Shown: piece by piece, positions 24,204 to 34,081 of the stretch
Layout: the number at the start of each line of letters is the position of its first letter
How positions within the stretch are numbered: the stretch's first letter is position 1
Origin: Fibrobacterota bacterium
GTDB lineage: Bacteria; Fibrobacterota; Chitinivibrionia; Chitinivibrionales; Chitinispirillaceae
Direction: 5' to 3'
DNA length: 48,059 nt
Assembly: GCA_023436145.1 (NCBI GenBank)
Contig: JAEZKP010000064.1
Location: forward strand, 1 to 48,059
Notes under the pieces: generated by a model
Database searches by the model: none
Told to the model about the DNA's origin: nothing
What the model saw: the letters and a program-made list of their open reading frames with translations, nothing else
Made by a program: the position numbers and the translations under genes

Positions 24204-25739
24204 ATGTGCAGAAAAAATCTTTACCTAACTTTGCATCCTATTATGACTTATGTTCTGCTTACGGTTTTTTCTGTATGCGGTATGTCCACTGTTGCTGATT
24301 TGTCTATTGTTTCCGGGCCACGGGGTGTAGCTGTGTCTATCATCTCTGATTGTGCCTATAGTACTCACCTGGAAAGAAAAAATGGCTCATCAGTATGCAT
24401 CTTCCTGGAGGGCTGTACTTATGAAAATGCAGTCAATTACGACCGGTTTGCTTCTGATGCTGCAATCAGAAGTATTTTTTTTAAAAAGAAAAAAAATGGA
24501 ATTGAACTTACTATTAACCTGCGTGTAACCACCGACTCTATAATAAGATCACATTTAAAAGGAAATGCCTGGATGGCGCTTCTTTCCAGTAAGCCTTCCA
24601 ACCCATTGAAATGGAGTATCTCAGAGTTGATGCCTGAATATCGGGGTAAAAAAGGGGAGCATCTGGCAGAAAACAGTAACTCTATTCCCAATAATCTGAA
24701 GAATATTCGTTTATTCAGCCGTGATAACACCTGTGAATTGTTTTTTGATTTTAATACTGCCCCGTTATGTGATATAAAACGCAATAAGGATACTTTATAT
24801 GTCCGGTTCAATGATGCAGCCAGTGCAATTGAGTCCTCCTTCTTTGTTTTACCTCAGGGTACGGTTTTTAAAAATATAAAACTGGATATAATAAAAAGTG
24901 GGGGTAAACAGCACTTAGTTGCCAGAGTCATTTTGAATCGAGATGTAACTGACTCCACCTTTAATATTTTAAGTAAATCTGGTCCGGGGCTCTCCTTATA
25001 TGCAACCATTAAACATGAGCGTAAAGCGGTCCTATGGAATTCTCTGAGTGGTCTGGAAATGGGTTATGACTTTTATAAAATGCCGGTTTATGAAGTCGAT
25101 ATGAGATCACTGGAAAGACAGATTCGAAAAGACAGTTCTATGACTCTAACACATAACCTGCTTTTTTCGATACAGGAGAGAAAAAAGGAAGATATGTCAG
25201 CTGTAAATTCAGTACGCCCTCTGGAATCAGTAGTGCAAAAAGAAGATATCCAGGATAACAGTTACTCTTCTGCGGGCATAAAAACCATGCAGCAGTCCGG
25301 GACAGATTCGGTCACCAGCCTCAGGGTGAATATCGGTTCGGAAATACCTGTAGCTCTGGACGGACTGTCAAAAGCAGAATTGACAGATACCGTAATGGAC
25401 GGCAACTATAAAAAGATGATCCGTTATAACAGAAACGGACGTGACCCGTTTTTGCCTTATATCAGTAGTGTGGAATCCGATTTGGGATTACCTTTCCTTG
25501 AAAATCTGCACCTGGTGGGCATACTTTTCGACAATAAAGACCGGATTGCTTTATTGGAGGATAAAAAAAATAAAAACCGCCCATTTACCATGAGAGAGGA
25601 AGACCGGGTCGAAAAGGGAAAGTTGATAAAAATCTACAGGGATAGAATTGTGTTTCTAATTACAGAATACGGTATTTCACGATCGGTTACCTTACGCCTC
25701 ACCGATATATCAACACATCAGGAAGTGGGGATACGATGA
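24204..25739 (+). CDS. pilP: Enlarged PilP-like protein with AMIN-like N-terminal regions
   Basis: A 511-aa protein, about three times the usual PilP length. After a signal-like helix (MTYVLLTVFSVCGM) there are two beta-rich regions (about 30-130 and 155-270) whose alternating pattern looks like AMIN domains. A low-complexity linker follows. Residues about 410-500 match the PilP homology domain: GRDPFLPY, LENLHLVGILFD, MREEDRVEKGKLIKIYRDRI. PilP normally bridges the inner-membrane PilN/PilO to the secretin. The start has no clear ribosome-binding site, and an ATG 13 codons later is an alternative. The AMIN reading is by eye and needs a profile search. Confidence 0.75.
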   Translation: MCRKNLYLTLHPIMTYVLLTVFSVCGMSTVADLSIVSGPRGVAVSIISDCAYSTHLERKNGSSVCIFLEGCTYENAVNYDRFASDAAIRSIFFKKKKNGIELTINLRVTTDSIIRSHLKGNAWMALLSSKPSNPLKWSISELMPEYRGKKGEHLAENSNSIPNNLKNIRLFSRDNTCELFFDFNTAPLCDIKRNKDTLYVRFNDAASAIESSFFVLPQGTVFKNIKLDIIKSGGKQHLVARVILNRDVTDSTFNILSKSGPGLSLYATIKHERKAVLWNSLSGLEMGYDFYKMPVYEVDMRSLERQIRKDSSMTLTHNLLFSIQERKKEDMSAVNSVRPLESVVQKEDIQDNSYSSAGIKTMQQSGTDSVTSLRVNIGSEIPVALDGLSKAELTDTVMDGNYKKMIRYNRNGRDPFLPYISSVESDLGLPFLENLHLVGILFDNKDRIALLEDKKNKNRPFTMREEDRVEKGKLIKIYRDRIVFLITEYGISRSVTLRLTDISTHQEVGIR

Positions 25740-27019
25740 ACTTTACTTTTGTATTAAAAGCCGCCTTCATAATCAGTGTTTCTCTATATGGAACTGAAAC
25801 CATTGCCAGCACTGTGCAGTCCTCCTCCCGTAAACATAACGAAAAGAAAATCGATCTTTTTGAAGTGCATAATGCGGAGATTCAATCGGTATTCAAGCAG
25901 CTAAGTGCCTTCAGCGGCATCGACATTATTGCAGGAGAATCGGTGAAAGGCACTGTATCACTTTCTGTTTCAAATAAGAACTGGAGAGAAATACTGACGA
26001 TTCTTTGCCGCATCAACAATCTTGCAGCGGTCGATGAAGGTACCTACTTTTATATTCTTCCGGCTGAAGAGTTCAATAAAAGACAACAACAAAATACCCC
26101 GCCCTCATCCCAGACTCTTCTGGAAACAGGAACATTAAAAAGAGAGATCGTTAAAATACTCTATATTCCTGCCATCGAAATGAAAGTGTCTCTGGAAGAG
26201 CTTTTGTCCTCCAGGGGGAAACTTACGGTGGTTGAACATACAAATGCTCTCATAATTTTTGATACAGAAGAGAATGTGAATCAGATAAAATCGATGATTG
26301 CACAACTGGATGTGGAAACTGCTCAGATTTCCATCTCATGTAAAATAATCGAGGTGAGTTCTGGTGCCATTCAGAGAATGGGAATCCATTGGGGCTATAA
26401 TGACCCGGCCAGTAAAATCCAGGGAGCGCATATCACGGAGAATTCCAATTTTATCACCGGAGCATTGGAGCGGATAAGCTATGGTGTGATCCGCCCGGAT
26501 AAACTGAATGCCACTCTGGAGTATCTGTTCAATGATAATAAAGGTGAAATCGTTGCACAACCTCAAATCACTACTCTGGATAATAAGGAGGCAAGGATAT
26601 TTATGGGGCAGCAGGTACCGGTCAAGTATCTGGATGAGGCCGGGAATACGGTTGTAAAGATGGTTAATGCGGGGACAGAATTAGTAGTCAAGCCGCATAT
26701 TTCAGGAAACGGACGAATACTGCTTGAATTGAGCCCGAGAAAAGAATCTTATACTCTTCAGGATGGGGTTCCAATAATTAATGAACAGAGCGCCTCAACC
26801 AATGTAGTTGTGTCAAACGGTGAAACTGTAGTGATTGCTGGTCTGACTTCTAATGAAACACAAAAAAGTGAATCTGGAATTCCGGTTCTTAAAAACATCC
26901 CTCTTTTGGGTAATCTTTTTAAACGTTCTGAAAACAGCGTGGATAAAAAGGATCTGGTAATTTTTGTGACACCTTTTATTATTCAGCAAGGTTTAAGCGT
27001 CGTGCCGTCAAAACAGTAG
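25736..27019 (+). CDS. pilQ: Short type IV pilus secretin PilQ
   Basis: A 427-aa secretin. Signal peptide, then an STN domain at about 40-105 (LFEVHNAEIQSVFKQLSAFS), one N1-like domain at about 130-195 (REIVKILYIPAIEM, NALIIFDTEENVNQI), and the secretin pore domain with the family signature VVIAGLTSNETQ and IPLLGNLFK near the C-terminus. Typical PilQ proteins are 600-750 aa and start with AMIN domains, which are absent here. It forms the outer-membrane pore for the pilus. The start overlaps the PilP gene by four bases. It ends the operon. Confidence 0.92.
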   Translation: MNFTFVLKAAFIISVSLYGTETIASTVQSSSRKHNEKKIDLFEVHNAEIQSVFKQLSAFSGIDIIAGESVKGTVSLSVSNKNWREILTILCRINNLAAVDEGTYFYILPAEEFNKRQQQNTPPSSQTLLETGTLKREIVKILYIPAIEMKVSLEELLSSRGKLTVVEHTNALIIFDTEENVNQIKSMIAQLDVETAQISISCKIIEVSSGAIQRMGIHWGYNDPASKIQGAHITENSNFITGALERISYGVIRPDKLNATLEYLFNDNKGEIVAQPQITTLDNKEARIFMGQQVPVKYLDEAGNTVVKMVNAGTELVVKPHISGNGRILLELSPRKESYTLQDGVPIINEQSASTNVVVSNGETVVIAGLTSNETQKSESGIPVLKNIPLLGNLFKRSENSVDKKDLVIFVTPFIIQQGLSVVPSKQ

Positions 27020-27033
27020 AGAACCGGTCTTTC

Positions 27034-27555
27034 TTAGCTGCGGTATAAAAATGAGCTCATAATTATTAATACTGCCAGCTGAAATGCCCACCCGATGGCA
27101 CAGACTGCTACCGCCCGCCAGGTCGAAGTGTAGTCCAGTGCCTGGCGCACTGCCACAATCATTGCTGCTAGCATCCAGATAGAAGAGATAAAAAAAGAAA
27201 GAAATCCGATTACCGGTATCAATCCCAGTATCCTTATTATTCCGGGAGCACTGGAAAATCCGATTGTCCGAAGAAGTTGTCCGTAGTCTGCTTCTGTTTG
27301 GGTTTCAGGAAGAATTCTGGTACCTATGAAAAAGGTTAAAAAAGACCAGACAAACCATCCAACCAGTGCTGTAGCAGTTCCAAATAAGATCCCACGGGGA
27401 CCAATCTGCTGAACAGTTCCAAAACCTGCTGCCAACGATGAGATAGTCACCACCAGCATGGCTGGAAGCAGAGCGGTTGAATCGGCTTCGACCTCTTCGT
27501 AGAGGGAAGGGTCCAGTTTTGAAGCCCTTATTATTCTTTGCATAAATATAGACAT
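27034..27555 (-). CDS. Yip1-family membrane protein
   Basis: A 173-aa protein with about four or five membrane helices. The cytoplasmic start (RIIRASKLDPSLYEEVEAD) and the helix containing GPRGILFGTATALVGWFVWS are typical of bacterial Yip1-domain proteins of unknown role. The ATG at 27555 is chosen because the family starts there and GGAA lies 6 bases upstream. The extension to 27702 has no matching features. Confidence 0.75.
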   Translation of the reverse strand: MSIFMQRIIRASKLDPSLYEEVEADSTALLPAMLVVTISSLAAGFGTVQQIGPRGILFGTATALVGWFVWSFLTFFIGTRILPETQTEADYGQLLRTIGFSSAPGIIRILGLIPVIGFLSFFISSIWMLAAMIVAVRQALDYTSTWRAVAVCAIGWAFQLAVLIIMSSFLYRS

Positions 27556-27737
27556 TTCAATTCCATTTGTTTTAATCGTATTCAGATTTTGGAGCGACGC
27601 TTTTTTACTTAAAAGCGAAACAAGAAACATGCCATAAAAGGGTCTATGGAAGAAGTTAATGTGCAAAACGAGGGGACAGCATATTATTTTATGCATTTTC
27701 AACTAATACTTCCATACTTGTAACTGCAATAAAATAA

Positions 27738-28310
27738 ATGAATTACCTAGCCCATCTGCTGCTCTCAGAAAGCTCATTGGAAGCCAGAACCGGCTCTCTT
27801 CTGGCTGATTTCACCAATATCTCCAATAAAGACCTGCAGCTGCATTTTGGAAGACAGGTGAGTGCCGCGGTTATCGTTCACCGGGAGATAGATCAATATA
27901 CCGATGCACATGAGGATTTCCCGCAATTTCGCCACTACTCCAGAATCATTGTTGATATCCTTTTTGATCATTTTTTGTCCTCTCATTGGTATCAATACTG
28001 TTCTCTGTCACTGGATTGTTTTGCTGAATCGATATATCAGGACTTCAGATCTCTTCCACAGGGTATGCCAGAAAAATTCCAAATCTTTATCTCCAGGTTT
28101 ATTCAGTATGATCTTCTGAGAGCCTATCTTACTCTCGATGATCTGGAAGAGGTTTTCTCACGTGTAGATAAGAGGTTTAAAAACCCGGTAGGGCTCAAAA
28201 ATGCGGTGGAACAGTGCTGCAAATATTATCCTCAACTGGATAACTTGTTCTTGAATTTCTTTCCTCAACTGGTCAATTTTGTAAGCGATTTAAATATATC
28301 AGACAGATAA
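27738..28310 (+). CDS. acpH: Acyl carrier protein phosphodiesterase (AcpH-like)
   Basis: A 190-aa protein of the DUF479 family. The opening MNYLAHLLLS and the following GSLLADF are the family hallmark. HREIDQYTDAH (48-58) and VDILFDHFLS (72-81) supply the conserved His and Asp residues of its HD-like metal site. The Escherichia coli enzyme removes 4'-phosphopantetheine from holo-ACP. No Shine-Dalgarno sequence is obvious before the ATG. The gene stands alone. Some members of this family have no proven ACP activity. Confidence 0.8.
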   Translation: MNYLAHLLLSESSLEARTGSLLADFTNISNKDLQLHFGRQVSAAVIVHREIDQYTDAHEDFPQFRHYSRIIVDILFDHFLSSHWYQYCSLSLDCFAESIYQDFRSLPQGMPEKFQIFISRFIQYDLLRAYLTLDDLEEVFSRVDKRFKNPVGLKNAVEQCCKYYPQLDNLFLNFFPQLVNFVSDLNISDR

Positions 28311-28422
28311 TTTCTTTTTCCCATCTGACATTTTTGGAATGATAGATGTTTTAGAATATCAATATCTTAGAATAGCTCCTCTATTTATCTCATTGGCGAG
28401 GAAAAAAATAAAATATTTCTCA

Positions 28423-28451
28423 TTGACTGCATGGGGTAGATATTGTATACT
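28423..28451 (+). promoter_or_regulatory. Sigma-70 promoter of nrdDG
   Basis: TTGACT (28423-28428) and TATACT (28446-28451) are separated by exactly 17 bases, one mismatch from consensus in each box. The ATG of nrdD is 66 bases downstream. I see no convincing NrdR box. Confidence 0.75.
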
Positions 28452-28516
28452 CTTTTCCATACTTGTAGCACCTATTGTGGTTTATCACCTTCACCCTATC
28501 AGTTAGGAGTTAATTG

Positions 28517-30658
28517 ATGATTTCGACGATTCGTAAGCGAGATGGCAAACTGGTTCCTTATGATAACTATAAAATCGCTAATGCTGTTTTCAAAGCTGCA
28601 TCGGCAGCAGGAGCAAAAGACTTCGGACTGGCATTGTATCTGGCTAAGAGTGTTGAAGATACCATAGATCGCAAATTTCATCCCAATTCGATTCCTGCAG
28701 TCGAAGAGATACAGGATATTGTTGAAAAAGTTCTGATCGAACAGGGACACGCCAGAATAGCCAAGGCATATATTCTTTACAGAGAGCAACACCGTCGCTT
28801 ACGCAGTACAAAAGATCTGGTTCTGGATATCGCCAACACGATGGATGGTTATCTTAAGAAAGAGGATTGGCGTGTTCAGGAAAATTCCAATGTGAACTAT
28901 TCTCTGGGTGGATTGATTCTCCATAACAGTGGAGCCATAACTGCCAACTACTGGCTGGAAAATATTTATAACCATGACATCTCCTCAGCACACCGAAATG
29001 GTGACATCCACATCCATGATTTATCTATGTTCTCAGGTTATTGCGCCGGATGGTCGCTACGACAGCTTATTTCTGAAGGATTGGGTAAGGTAAAGGGTAA
29101 GATTTCTTCGAGACCTCCAAAACATTTGTCAACTCTTATCCAGCAGATGGTAAATTTTCTGGGCATTCTGCAAAATGAATGGGCCGGAGCACAGGCGTTT
29201 TCCTCCTTTGACACCTACCTGGCACCATTTGTACGGGAGGACAAACTCTCCTACACCGATGTAAAACAGCAGATCCAGTCTTTCATTTTCGGTGTCAATA
29301 CACCATCCCGCTGGGGTTCACAGGCGCCCTTTACTAATATTACTCTGGACTGGGTCGTTCCTGAAGATCTGCGGGACCAGCCGGCTGTCGTGGGCGGGGT
29401 AGCGCTTGAGACTACTTACGGAGATTACCAGCACGAAATGGATATGATAAATAAAGCGTTTCTTGAGGTCCTCATCGAAGGTGATGCAGAAGGAAGAGGC
29501 TTCTCCTATCCGATTCCAACTTACAATATTACCAGGAATTTCAACTGGGATAGTGAAAACGCTGCACTTCTTTTTAAAATGACCGGAAAATATGGAACTC
29601 CTTATTTCCAGAACTTTGTCAATTCAACTCTGGATCCCAGCGATGTGCGTTCCATGTGCTGCAGATTGCAATTAGACAAAAGAGAGTTGCGCAACAGAGG
29701 GGGTGGTCTTTTCGGTTCTGATGAATTTACCGGTTCCATCGGTGTAGTAACCATAAATCTCCCCAGAATCGGTTACCTGTCAACCACCAGAGATGAATAT
29801 TTCCGTCAGTTGGATCATTATATGGATCTGGCCAGGGATTCACTTGAGACAAAACGGAAAGTTATAAGTAAATTGATGGATCAAGGGCTTTTCCCTTATA
29901 CTCAGAGATATCTCAGACACTGGAATAACCACTTCTCAACTATCGGACTGATCGGTATGAACGAATCAACCCAGAATTTTATGGGTAAAAGTCTGATGGA
30001 GCCGGAGGCCAGAGAGTTTGCTAAGGAAGTACTTTTGTATATGAGGGAGAGACTGGTTAAATATCAGGAAGAGACCGGGCATCTTTTTAACCTGGAGGCT
30101 ACTCCCGGTGAAGGGACTTCATACAGACTGGCAAAAAGCGATAAAGAGAAGTTTTCACGTATGATAATTCCGGGTGAAAACAACCCCTTTTACACCAACT
30201 CCACTCAACTTCCGGTGAACGCGACTGAAGACATCTTTGAAGCTCTTGATCTGCAGAATGATATTCAGAAGCTCTACACCGGCGGAACCGTATTTCACGC
30301 ATTTATAGGTGAATCGATTGATGATGTGGATGTTTGTAAAAAACTGGTAAGAAAAATTGCAGAAAATTATGAGATCCCTTATTTCACCATTTCTCCGACT
30401 TTCTCTATCTGCAGTAATCACGGCTATATTAAAGGTGAACATTTCTCATGTCCGAACTGCTCGGAAGAAACCGAAGTGTATTCACGTATTGTAGGGTATT
30501 ACCGACCGGTACAGAACTGGAACAACGGTAAAAAGTCCGAGTTCAGTCATCGTAAAACCTACAAAAATCATCAACTGGTATCTTCTCCTTTGCATCCGGT
30601 TATCGATGCCACAATCATCAATCAGGAAGTAGCATGTCCGGCGGTTTCAAAGGAATAA
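28517..30658 (+). CDS. nrdD: Anaerobic ribonucleoside-triphosphate reductase
   Basis: A 713-aa class III reductase that makes dNTPs without oxygen. Residues 1-90 are an ATP-cone allosteric domain (IRKRDGKLVPYDNYKI). The C-terminus has the zinc-site cysteines C632, C645 and C648 (CSNHGY then CPNC). The glycyl radical is at G660 in RIVGYYRP. The family's catalytic cysteine should lie in the central barrel, where SMCCRLQLD is a candidate. The start is the ATG at 28517 with TTAGGAG about 8 bases upstream. A TTG one codon earlier is ignored. nrdG overlaps its 3' end by 25 bases. Confidence 0.96.
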   Translation: MISTIRKRDGKLVPYDNYKIANAVFKAASAAGAKDFGLALYLAKSVEDTIDRKFHPNSIPAVEEIQDIVEKVLIEQGHARIAKAYILYREQHRRLRSTKDLVLDIANTMDGYLKKEDWRVQENSNVNYSLGGLILHNSGAITANYWLENIYNHDISSAHRNGDIHIHDLSMFSGYCAGWSLRQLISEGLGKVKGKISSRPPKHLSTLIQQMVNFLGILQNEWAGAQAFSSFDTYLAPFVREDKLSYTDVKQQIQSFIFGVNTPSRWGSQAPFTNITLDWVVPEDLRDQPAVVGGVALETTYGDYQHEMDMINKAFLEVLIEGDAEGRGFSYPIPTYNITRNFNWDSENAALLFKMTGKYGTPYFQNFVNSTLDPSDVRSMCCRLQLDKRELRNRGGGLFGSDEFTGSIGVVTINLPRIGYLSTTRDEYFRQLDHYMDLARDSLETKRKVISKLMDQGLFPYTQRYLRHWNNHFSTIGLIGMNESTQNFMGKSLMEPEAREFAKEVLLYMRERLVKYQEETGHLFNLEATPGEGTSYRLAKSDKEKFSRMIIPGENNPFYTNSTQLPVNATEDIFEALDLQNDIQKLYTGGTVFHAFIGESIDDVDVCKKLVRKIAENYEIPYFTISPTFSICSNHGYIKGEHFSCPNCSEETEVYSRIVGYYRPVQNWNNGKKSEFSHRKTYKNHQLVSSPLHPVIDATIINQEVACPAVSKE

Positions 30659-31335
30659 GCGGCTGGCAGAAAAACTCCTTTATCGATTTTCCGGGGACGG
30701 TTTCGACCGTCCTTTTTTTTGAAGGCTGTAATCTACGCTGTCCATATTGTCACAATCCGGATATTGTATTAAGGAAACTACCTCATATTTCCTGGAATTC
30801 TATTCAAAGCTATCTTGACAGGAGAAAGGGAATCGTCGAAGGAGTTGTGCTCAGTGGAGGTGAACCCACTCTGTATGATTTTTTACCCGATCTGGTCAAA
30901 GAACTCCGTGAGGATGGCTTTCTGGTAAAGATAGATACCAATGGAACAAATCCTGAAATGATTCGCAAATGCAAACCTGATTATCTGGCTCTGGATATCA
31001 AAACCGATCCGCTTAGATATGTAGAGTTGGGATGTAAAGATTTGCAATTCGGAGAAAAATTGAAGGACACACTTGATATAGTCAAGTCCATGGGTTATGC
31101 CTCTGAAGTACGGATTACTATGGCTTCGCCTTTTATAAATGAAACAGTGATCTTTCGGATTGCAGAGATGCTTATTGGAGTAAAAAAGGTGTTTCTGCAA
31201 CCTCTTAAAATAACCGGTATGCTTCTGGACCCCTCATTTGGCCCGCAAAATGTGATAACCTCCGGAGATATTAGTGCTTTCAGGGATATAATAGCTGCCG
31301 GAGTGGAAAGTTGCATTGTTAGAGGAGAATCTTGA
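30634..31335 (+). CDS. nrdG: Anaerobic ribonucleotide reductase-activating radical SAM enzyme
   Basis: A 233-aa activase that generates the glycyl radical on NrdD. The cluster motif is C32-N-L-R-C36-P-Y-C39. VLSGGEPTL (about 72-80) and KIDTNGTNP follow as in other activases. The ATG lies inside the end of nrdD with AGGAAG about 6 bases upstream, so translation is coupled. It is closer to the NrdG2/PflA-like group than to the short Escherichia coli NrdG. Confidence 0.92.
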   Translation: MSGGFKGISGWQKNSFIDFPGTVSTVLFFEGCNLRCPYCHNPDIVLRKLPHISWNSIQSYLDRRKGIVEGVVLSGGEPTLYDFLPDLVKELREDGFLVKIDTNGTNPEMIRKCKPDYLALDIKTDPLRYVELGCKDLQFGEKLKDTLDIVKSMGYASEVRITMASPFINETVIFRIAEMLIGVKKVFLQPLKITGMLLDPSFGPQNVITSGDISAFRDIIAAGVESCIVRGES

Positions 31336-31476
31336 GCCGCCAGATGATGAATATTTTGAAATCACTACAGTCCGTTTTGTATCTCAAGAGAATAATTGTT
31401 CTGTTGTCTTTCCGTGGATTCCCGTTTAATTATCAATGTATAGAAATCCTGGAACTGGAACTATAAAATTTTAATA

Positions 31477-32310
31477 CTATTCTATAGCAGCAGAACAGGG
31501 CACTCTATTGGAGAAAAGCTGAACCGAACTGATATTTCTGCTCTTTAGTAATGCGATCAGATCTTCAAACGCTTTACCAACCATCATGGGTTCATGTGCG
31601 TCCGAGCCCAGAGTTACCGGGACGTTGTAAAGCTGTATCTGATCAAGAAAGAACATGAATGGATCGAAGGATTCTGTAATACAGTGGGATCTTGACCAGA
31701 TATAACCATTGGCATTGATCTCGATGCAGCGATTAAGGCGCGCGGCTGTGTATACAGTTTCTGCGATTTCCTTTAAAATATCATCATGAGCATTAAGCGG
31801 ATATGCAACATGCCGCCAGATAAAATCCAGGTGTGCCAGAGAATCACACTGTGAGGAATTCAGTGCTGAGCGGGCCAGTCTGAAGTACTCTTTGTAAATG
31901 GCAAGGGCGTCAGTATTTCTGGAAAACGAGGAGACATGTTCCCAGCTGAATTTGGGGATGCAATGGACAGAACAGAGGATAAAATCCAATTTGTAATTAT
32001 TGATAATAGGCTCAAGAAGATCTTCGGCTCCTTCGATATAGTCAACTTCCAGGCCGATTTTTATGGAGATCTCCCTGCTGAAAATCTCCTGTAAATCTGA
32101 CAGCTCCGAGAAATAACGGGCCACATACTTTTCATCCATACCCCAGTCCCAGTATCTGCGCTTCTGACTCTTACTCAGATAGTATCTGCCCAGATGATCC
32201 GCAAATCCTATTTCATGTAAACCTGAACGGATTGCCGATTCCACATATTGAATTGTTTTGCCATGAGCATGGCCACAATAAGGGGTATGTATGTGATAAT
32301 CTGCCAGCAT
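31477..32310 (-). CDS. PHP-domain phosphatase, histidinol-phosphatase-like
   Basis: A 277-aa PHP-domain metal-dependent hydrolase. The metal-binding motifs are DYHIHTPYCGHAHG (H6, H8), GFADHL (about 35-40), GLEVDYI (about 86-92), CSVHCI (about 113-118) and GSDAHEP near 244. Length and the final GSDAH motif match histidinol-phosphatase of the HisK/HisJ type, which dephosphorylates L-histidinol phosphate. No other his genes are present here. It is 12 bases downstream of purB, so the two form an operon. Another phosphoester substrate is possible. Confidence 0.82.
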   Translation of the reverse strand: MLADYHIHTPYCGHAHGKTIQYVESAIRSGLHEIGFADHLGRYYLSKSQKRRYWDWGMDEKYVARYFSELSDLQEIFSREISIKIGLEVDYIEGAEDLLEPIINNYKLDFILCSVHCIPKFSWEHVSSFSRNTDALAIYKEYFRLARSALNSSQCDSLAHLDFIWRHVAYPLNAHDDILKEIAETVYTAARLNRCIEINANGYIWSRSHCITESFDPFMFFLDQIQLYNVPVTLGSDAHEPMMVGKAFEDLIALLKSRNISSVQLFSNRVPCSAAIE

Positions 32311-32322
32311 CAGACAGGATTC

Positions 32323-33768
32323 CTAAACTGTCAGCTCAAAATTGCCAGCATCGCCATACACCATAGAGCGTTCCAGTAACGGATCGACGTATTCAGCAAT
32401 AAATTCTCTGACCTGAACAGGTGCTCTTCCCACAAAATCTGAAACATTAAGTAGTGCATCCAGATCACTTTTGGAAAGGCCGAAAAGTGGATCGGCTACA
32501 ATTCTGTTAAGAAGATCGTTTGGCTTTCCCTCCATTTTAACCAGACGGGCAGATTCCATGGAATGGGTCCTGATGTGTTCATGCAATTCCTGGCGGTCAC
32601 CTCCTTTTTTCACTCCTGCCATTATTATGGATTCGGTAGCCATAAAAGGAAGTTCCTCGTTAATATGCTTCTGGATCACATTCGGGTATACAACCATTCC
32701 ATCGCAAACATTGTCCGCAATTAATAGAGAGGCATCTGCAGCCAGAAACATTTCCGGAATTGAAAGCCGCTTGTTTGCCGAATCATCCAGAGTTCGCTCA
32801 AACCATTGCTCAGCTGCAGTCATTGCCGGAGATTGATTCAAAGTCATGATGTAACGGCAAAGTGAGGTTAGTCTTTCTGATCTCATCGGATTACGTTTAT
32901 AAGCCATGGCCGATGAACCGATCTGGCCTTTCTCAAAAGGTTCCTCTATCTCTTTAAGATGCTGCAGAAGGCGGATGTCATTAGCCATTTTATGAAGCGA
33001 TTGCGCCAGACCGCAAAGTAGTGATGCTGCCTGGGAATCCAGTTTACGTGTGTATGTCTGACCGGACACCGGGACTATCCTCTCAAAACCCATTTTTGCA
33101 GAAACCATTATATCCAGCTTCTTCACTTTCTCATGATCTCCCTCAAACAAAGATAGAAAGCTGGCCTGAGTACCTGTGGTTCCTTTAACCCCCCGGAAAG
33201 GGAGTCTGGACAGAAACAGCTCTATCTCTTCGAAATCCAACAGAAGGTCATAAAGCCACAAACATGCCCTTTTTCCCACAGTGGTAAGTTGTGCCGGCTG
33301 AAAATGGGTAAAACCCAGAGTTGCCAGTTCTGCGTGTCTGGAAGCAAACTCTTTAAGTTTACTGATAACTCCACGCAAACGGATGAGGACCAGTTTCAAT
33401 CCATCGCGAATCTGTATAAGATCAGTATTATCACCCACATATGCACTGGTAGCCCCCAGATGAATGATCGGTTTGGCTTTGGGACAACAGGTTCCAAACG
33501 TGTACACATGAGCCATAACATCATGTCTGGTTTTAGCTTCAAAACTGCGGGCCAGATCAAAATCAATATCATAGATATGAGACTTCATCTCGCTAATCTG
33601 TTCATCAGAGATTGGGAGCCCAAGCTCTTTTTCACACTCTGCCAGGGCAATCCAAAGTTTTCTCCAGGTGGAGAATTTATTTATAGGGGAGAAAATATAG
33701 GACATGTCTGCTGATGCATACCGTTCCAGTAACGGGTTTTGATACTCTTTCAGTGAATCTTGACACAT
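32323..33768 (-). CDS. purB: Adenylosuccinate lyase
   Basis: A 481-aa fumarase-superfamily lyase acting twice in purine synthesis, on SAICAR and on adenylosuccinate. The signature loop GSSAMAYKRNPMRSE is intact. The catalytic histidine regions (KTRHDVMAH near 79-87 and GFTHFQPAQL near 154-163) are also present. Length and sequence resemble the longer, animal-like class of PurB and not the ~430-aa Bacillus class. The ATG has AGAAGGA about 8 bases upstream. It is the first gene of a two-gene operon with the PHP phosphatase. Confidence 0.95.
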   Translation of the reverse strand: MCQDSLKEYQNPLLERYASADMSYIFSPINKFSTWRKLWIALAECEKELGLPISDEQISEMKSHIYDIDFDLARSFEAKTRHDVMAHVYTFGTCCPKAKPIIHLGATSAYVGDNTDLIQIRDGLKLVLIRLRGVISKLKEFASRHAELATLGFTHFQPAQLTTVGKRACLWLYDLLLDFEEIELFLSRLPFRGVKGTTGTQASFLSLFEGDHEKVKKLDIMVSAKMGFERIVPVSGQTYTRKLDSQAASLLCGLAQSLHKMANDIRLLQHLKEIEEPFEKGQIGSSAMAYKRNPMRSERLTSLCRYIMTLNQSPAMTAAEQWFERTLDDSANKRLSIPEMFLAADASLLIADNVCDGMVVYPNVIQKHINEELPFMATESIIMAGVKKGGDRQELHEHIRTHSMESARLVKMEGKPNDLLNRIVADPLFGLSKSDLDALLNVSDFVGRAPVQVREFIAEYVDPLLERSMVYGDAGNFELTV

Positions 33769-34081
33769 TGAAAAAATCCTTCTGTTTTTTGTGGGGCACT
33801 AAACCCATTAATATACAATCTGCCTGAATTATATCGTTCAGGACTATTTTCTTTCTCGAATTATTGTGCGATATGAAAGCCAGAATATCCAGCTGACTTA
33901 TTCTGGTAATTAACGGCACTCAAAAATTGTATTTGTACTGTGAACTCTCCCTATTCATTATTCAACCAATGTCAGAAAGTAGATAATTCTTTAAATAAGA
34001 CTTGAAAGAGTTCTCACTCATAGTTATTTTCTCTTATCGAGAAAGCAGACCCATCCAAAAATGCATTAAAGCGGGGTGAAT
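33769..34081. other. Divergent intergenic region between purB and the TPR gene
   Basis: No gene is seen. CCTGAA (33823-33828) and TTCAGG (33837-33842) form a spaced inverted repeat about 55 bases upstream of purB that could be an operator. TTGAAA (34002-34007) and TATTTT (34025-34030), spaced by 17, are a possible promoter for the TPR gene. Confidence 0.35.
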
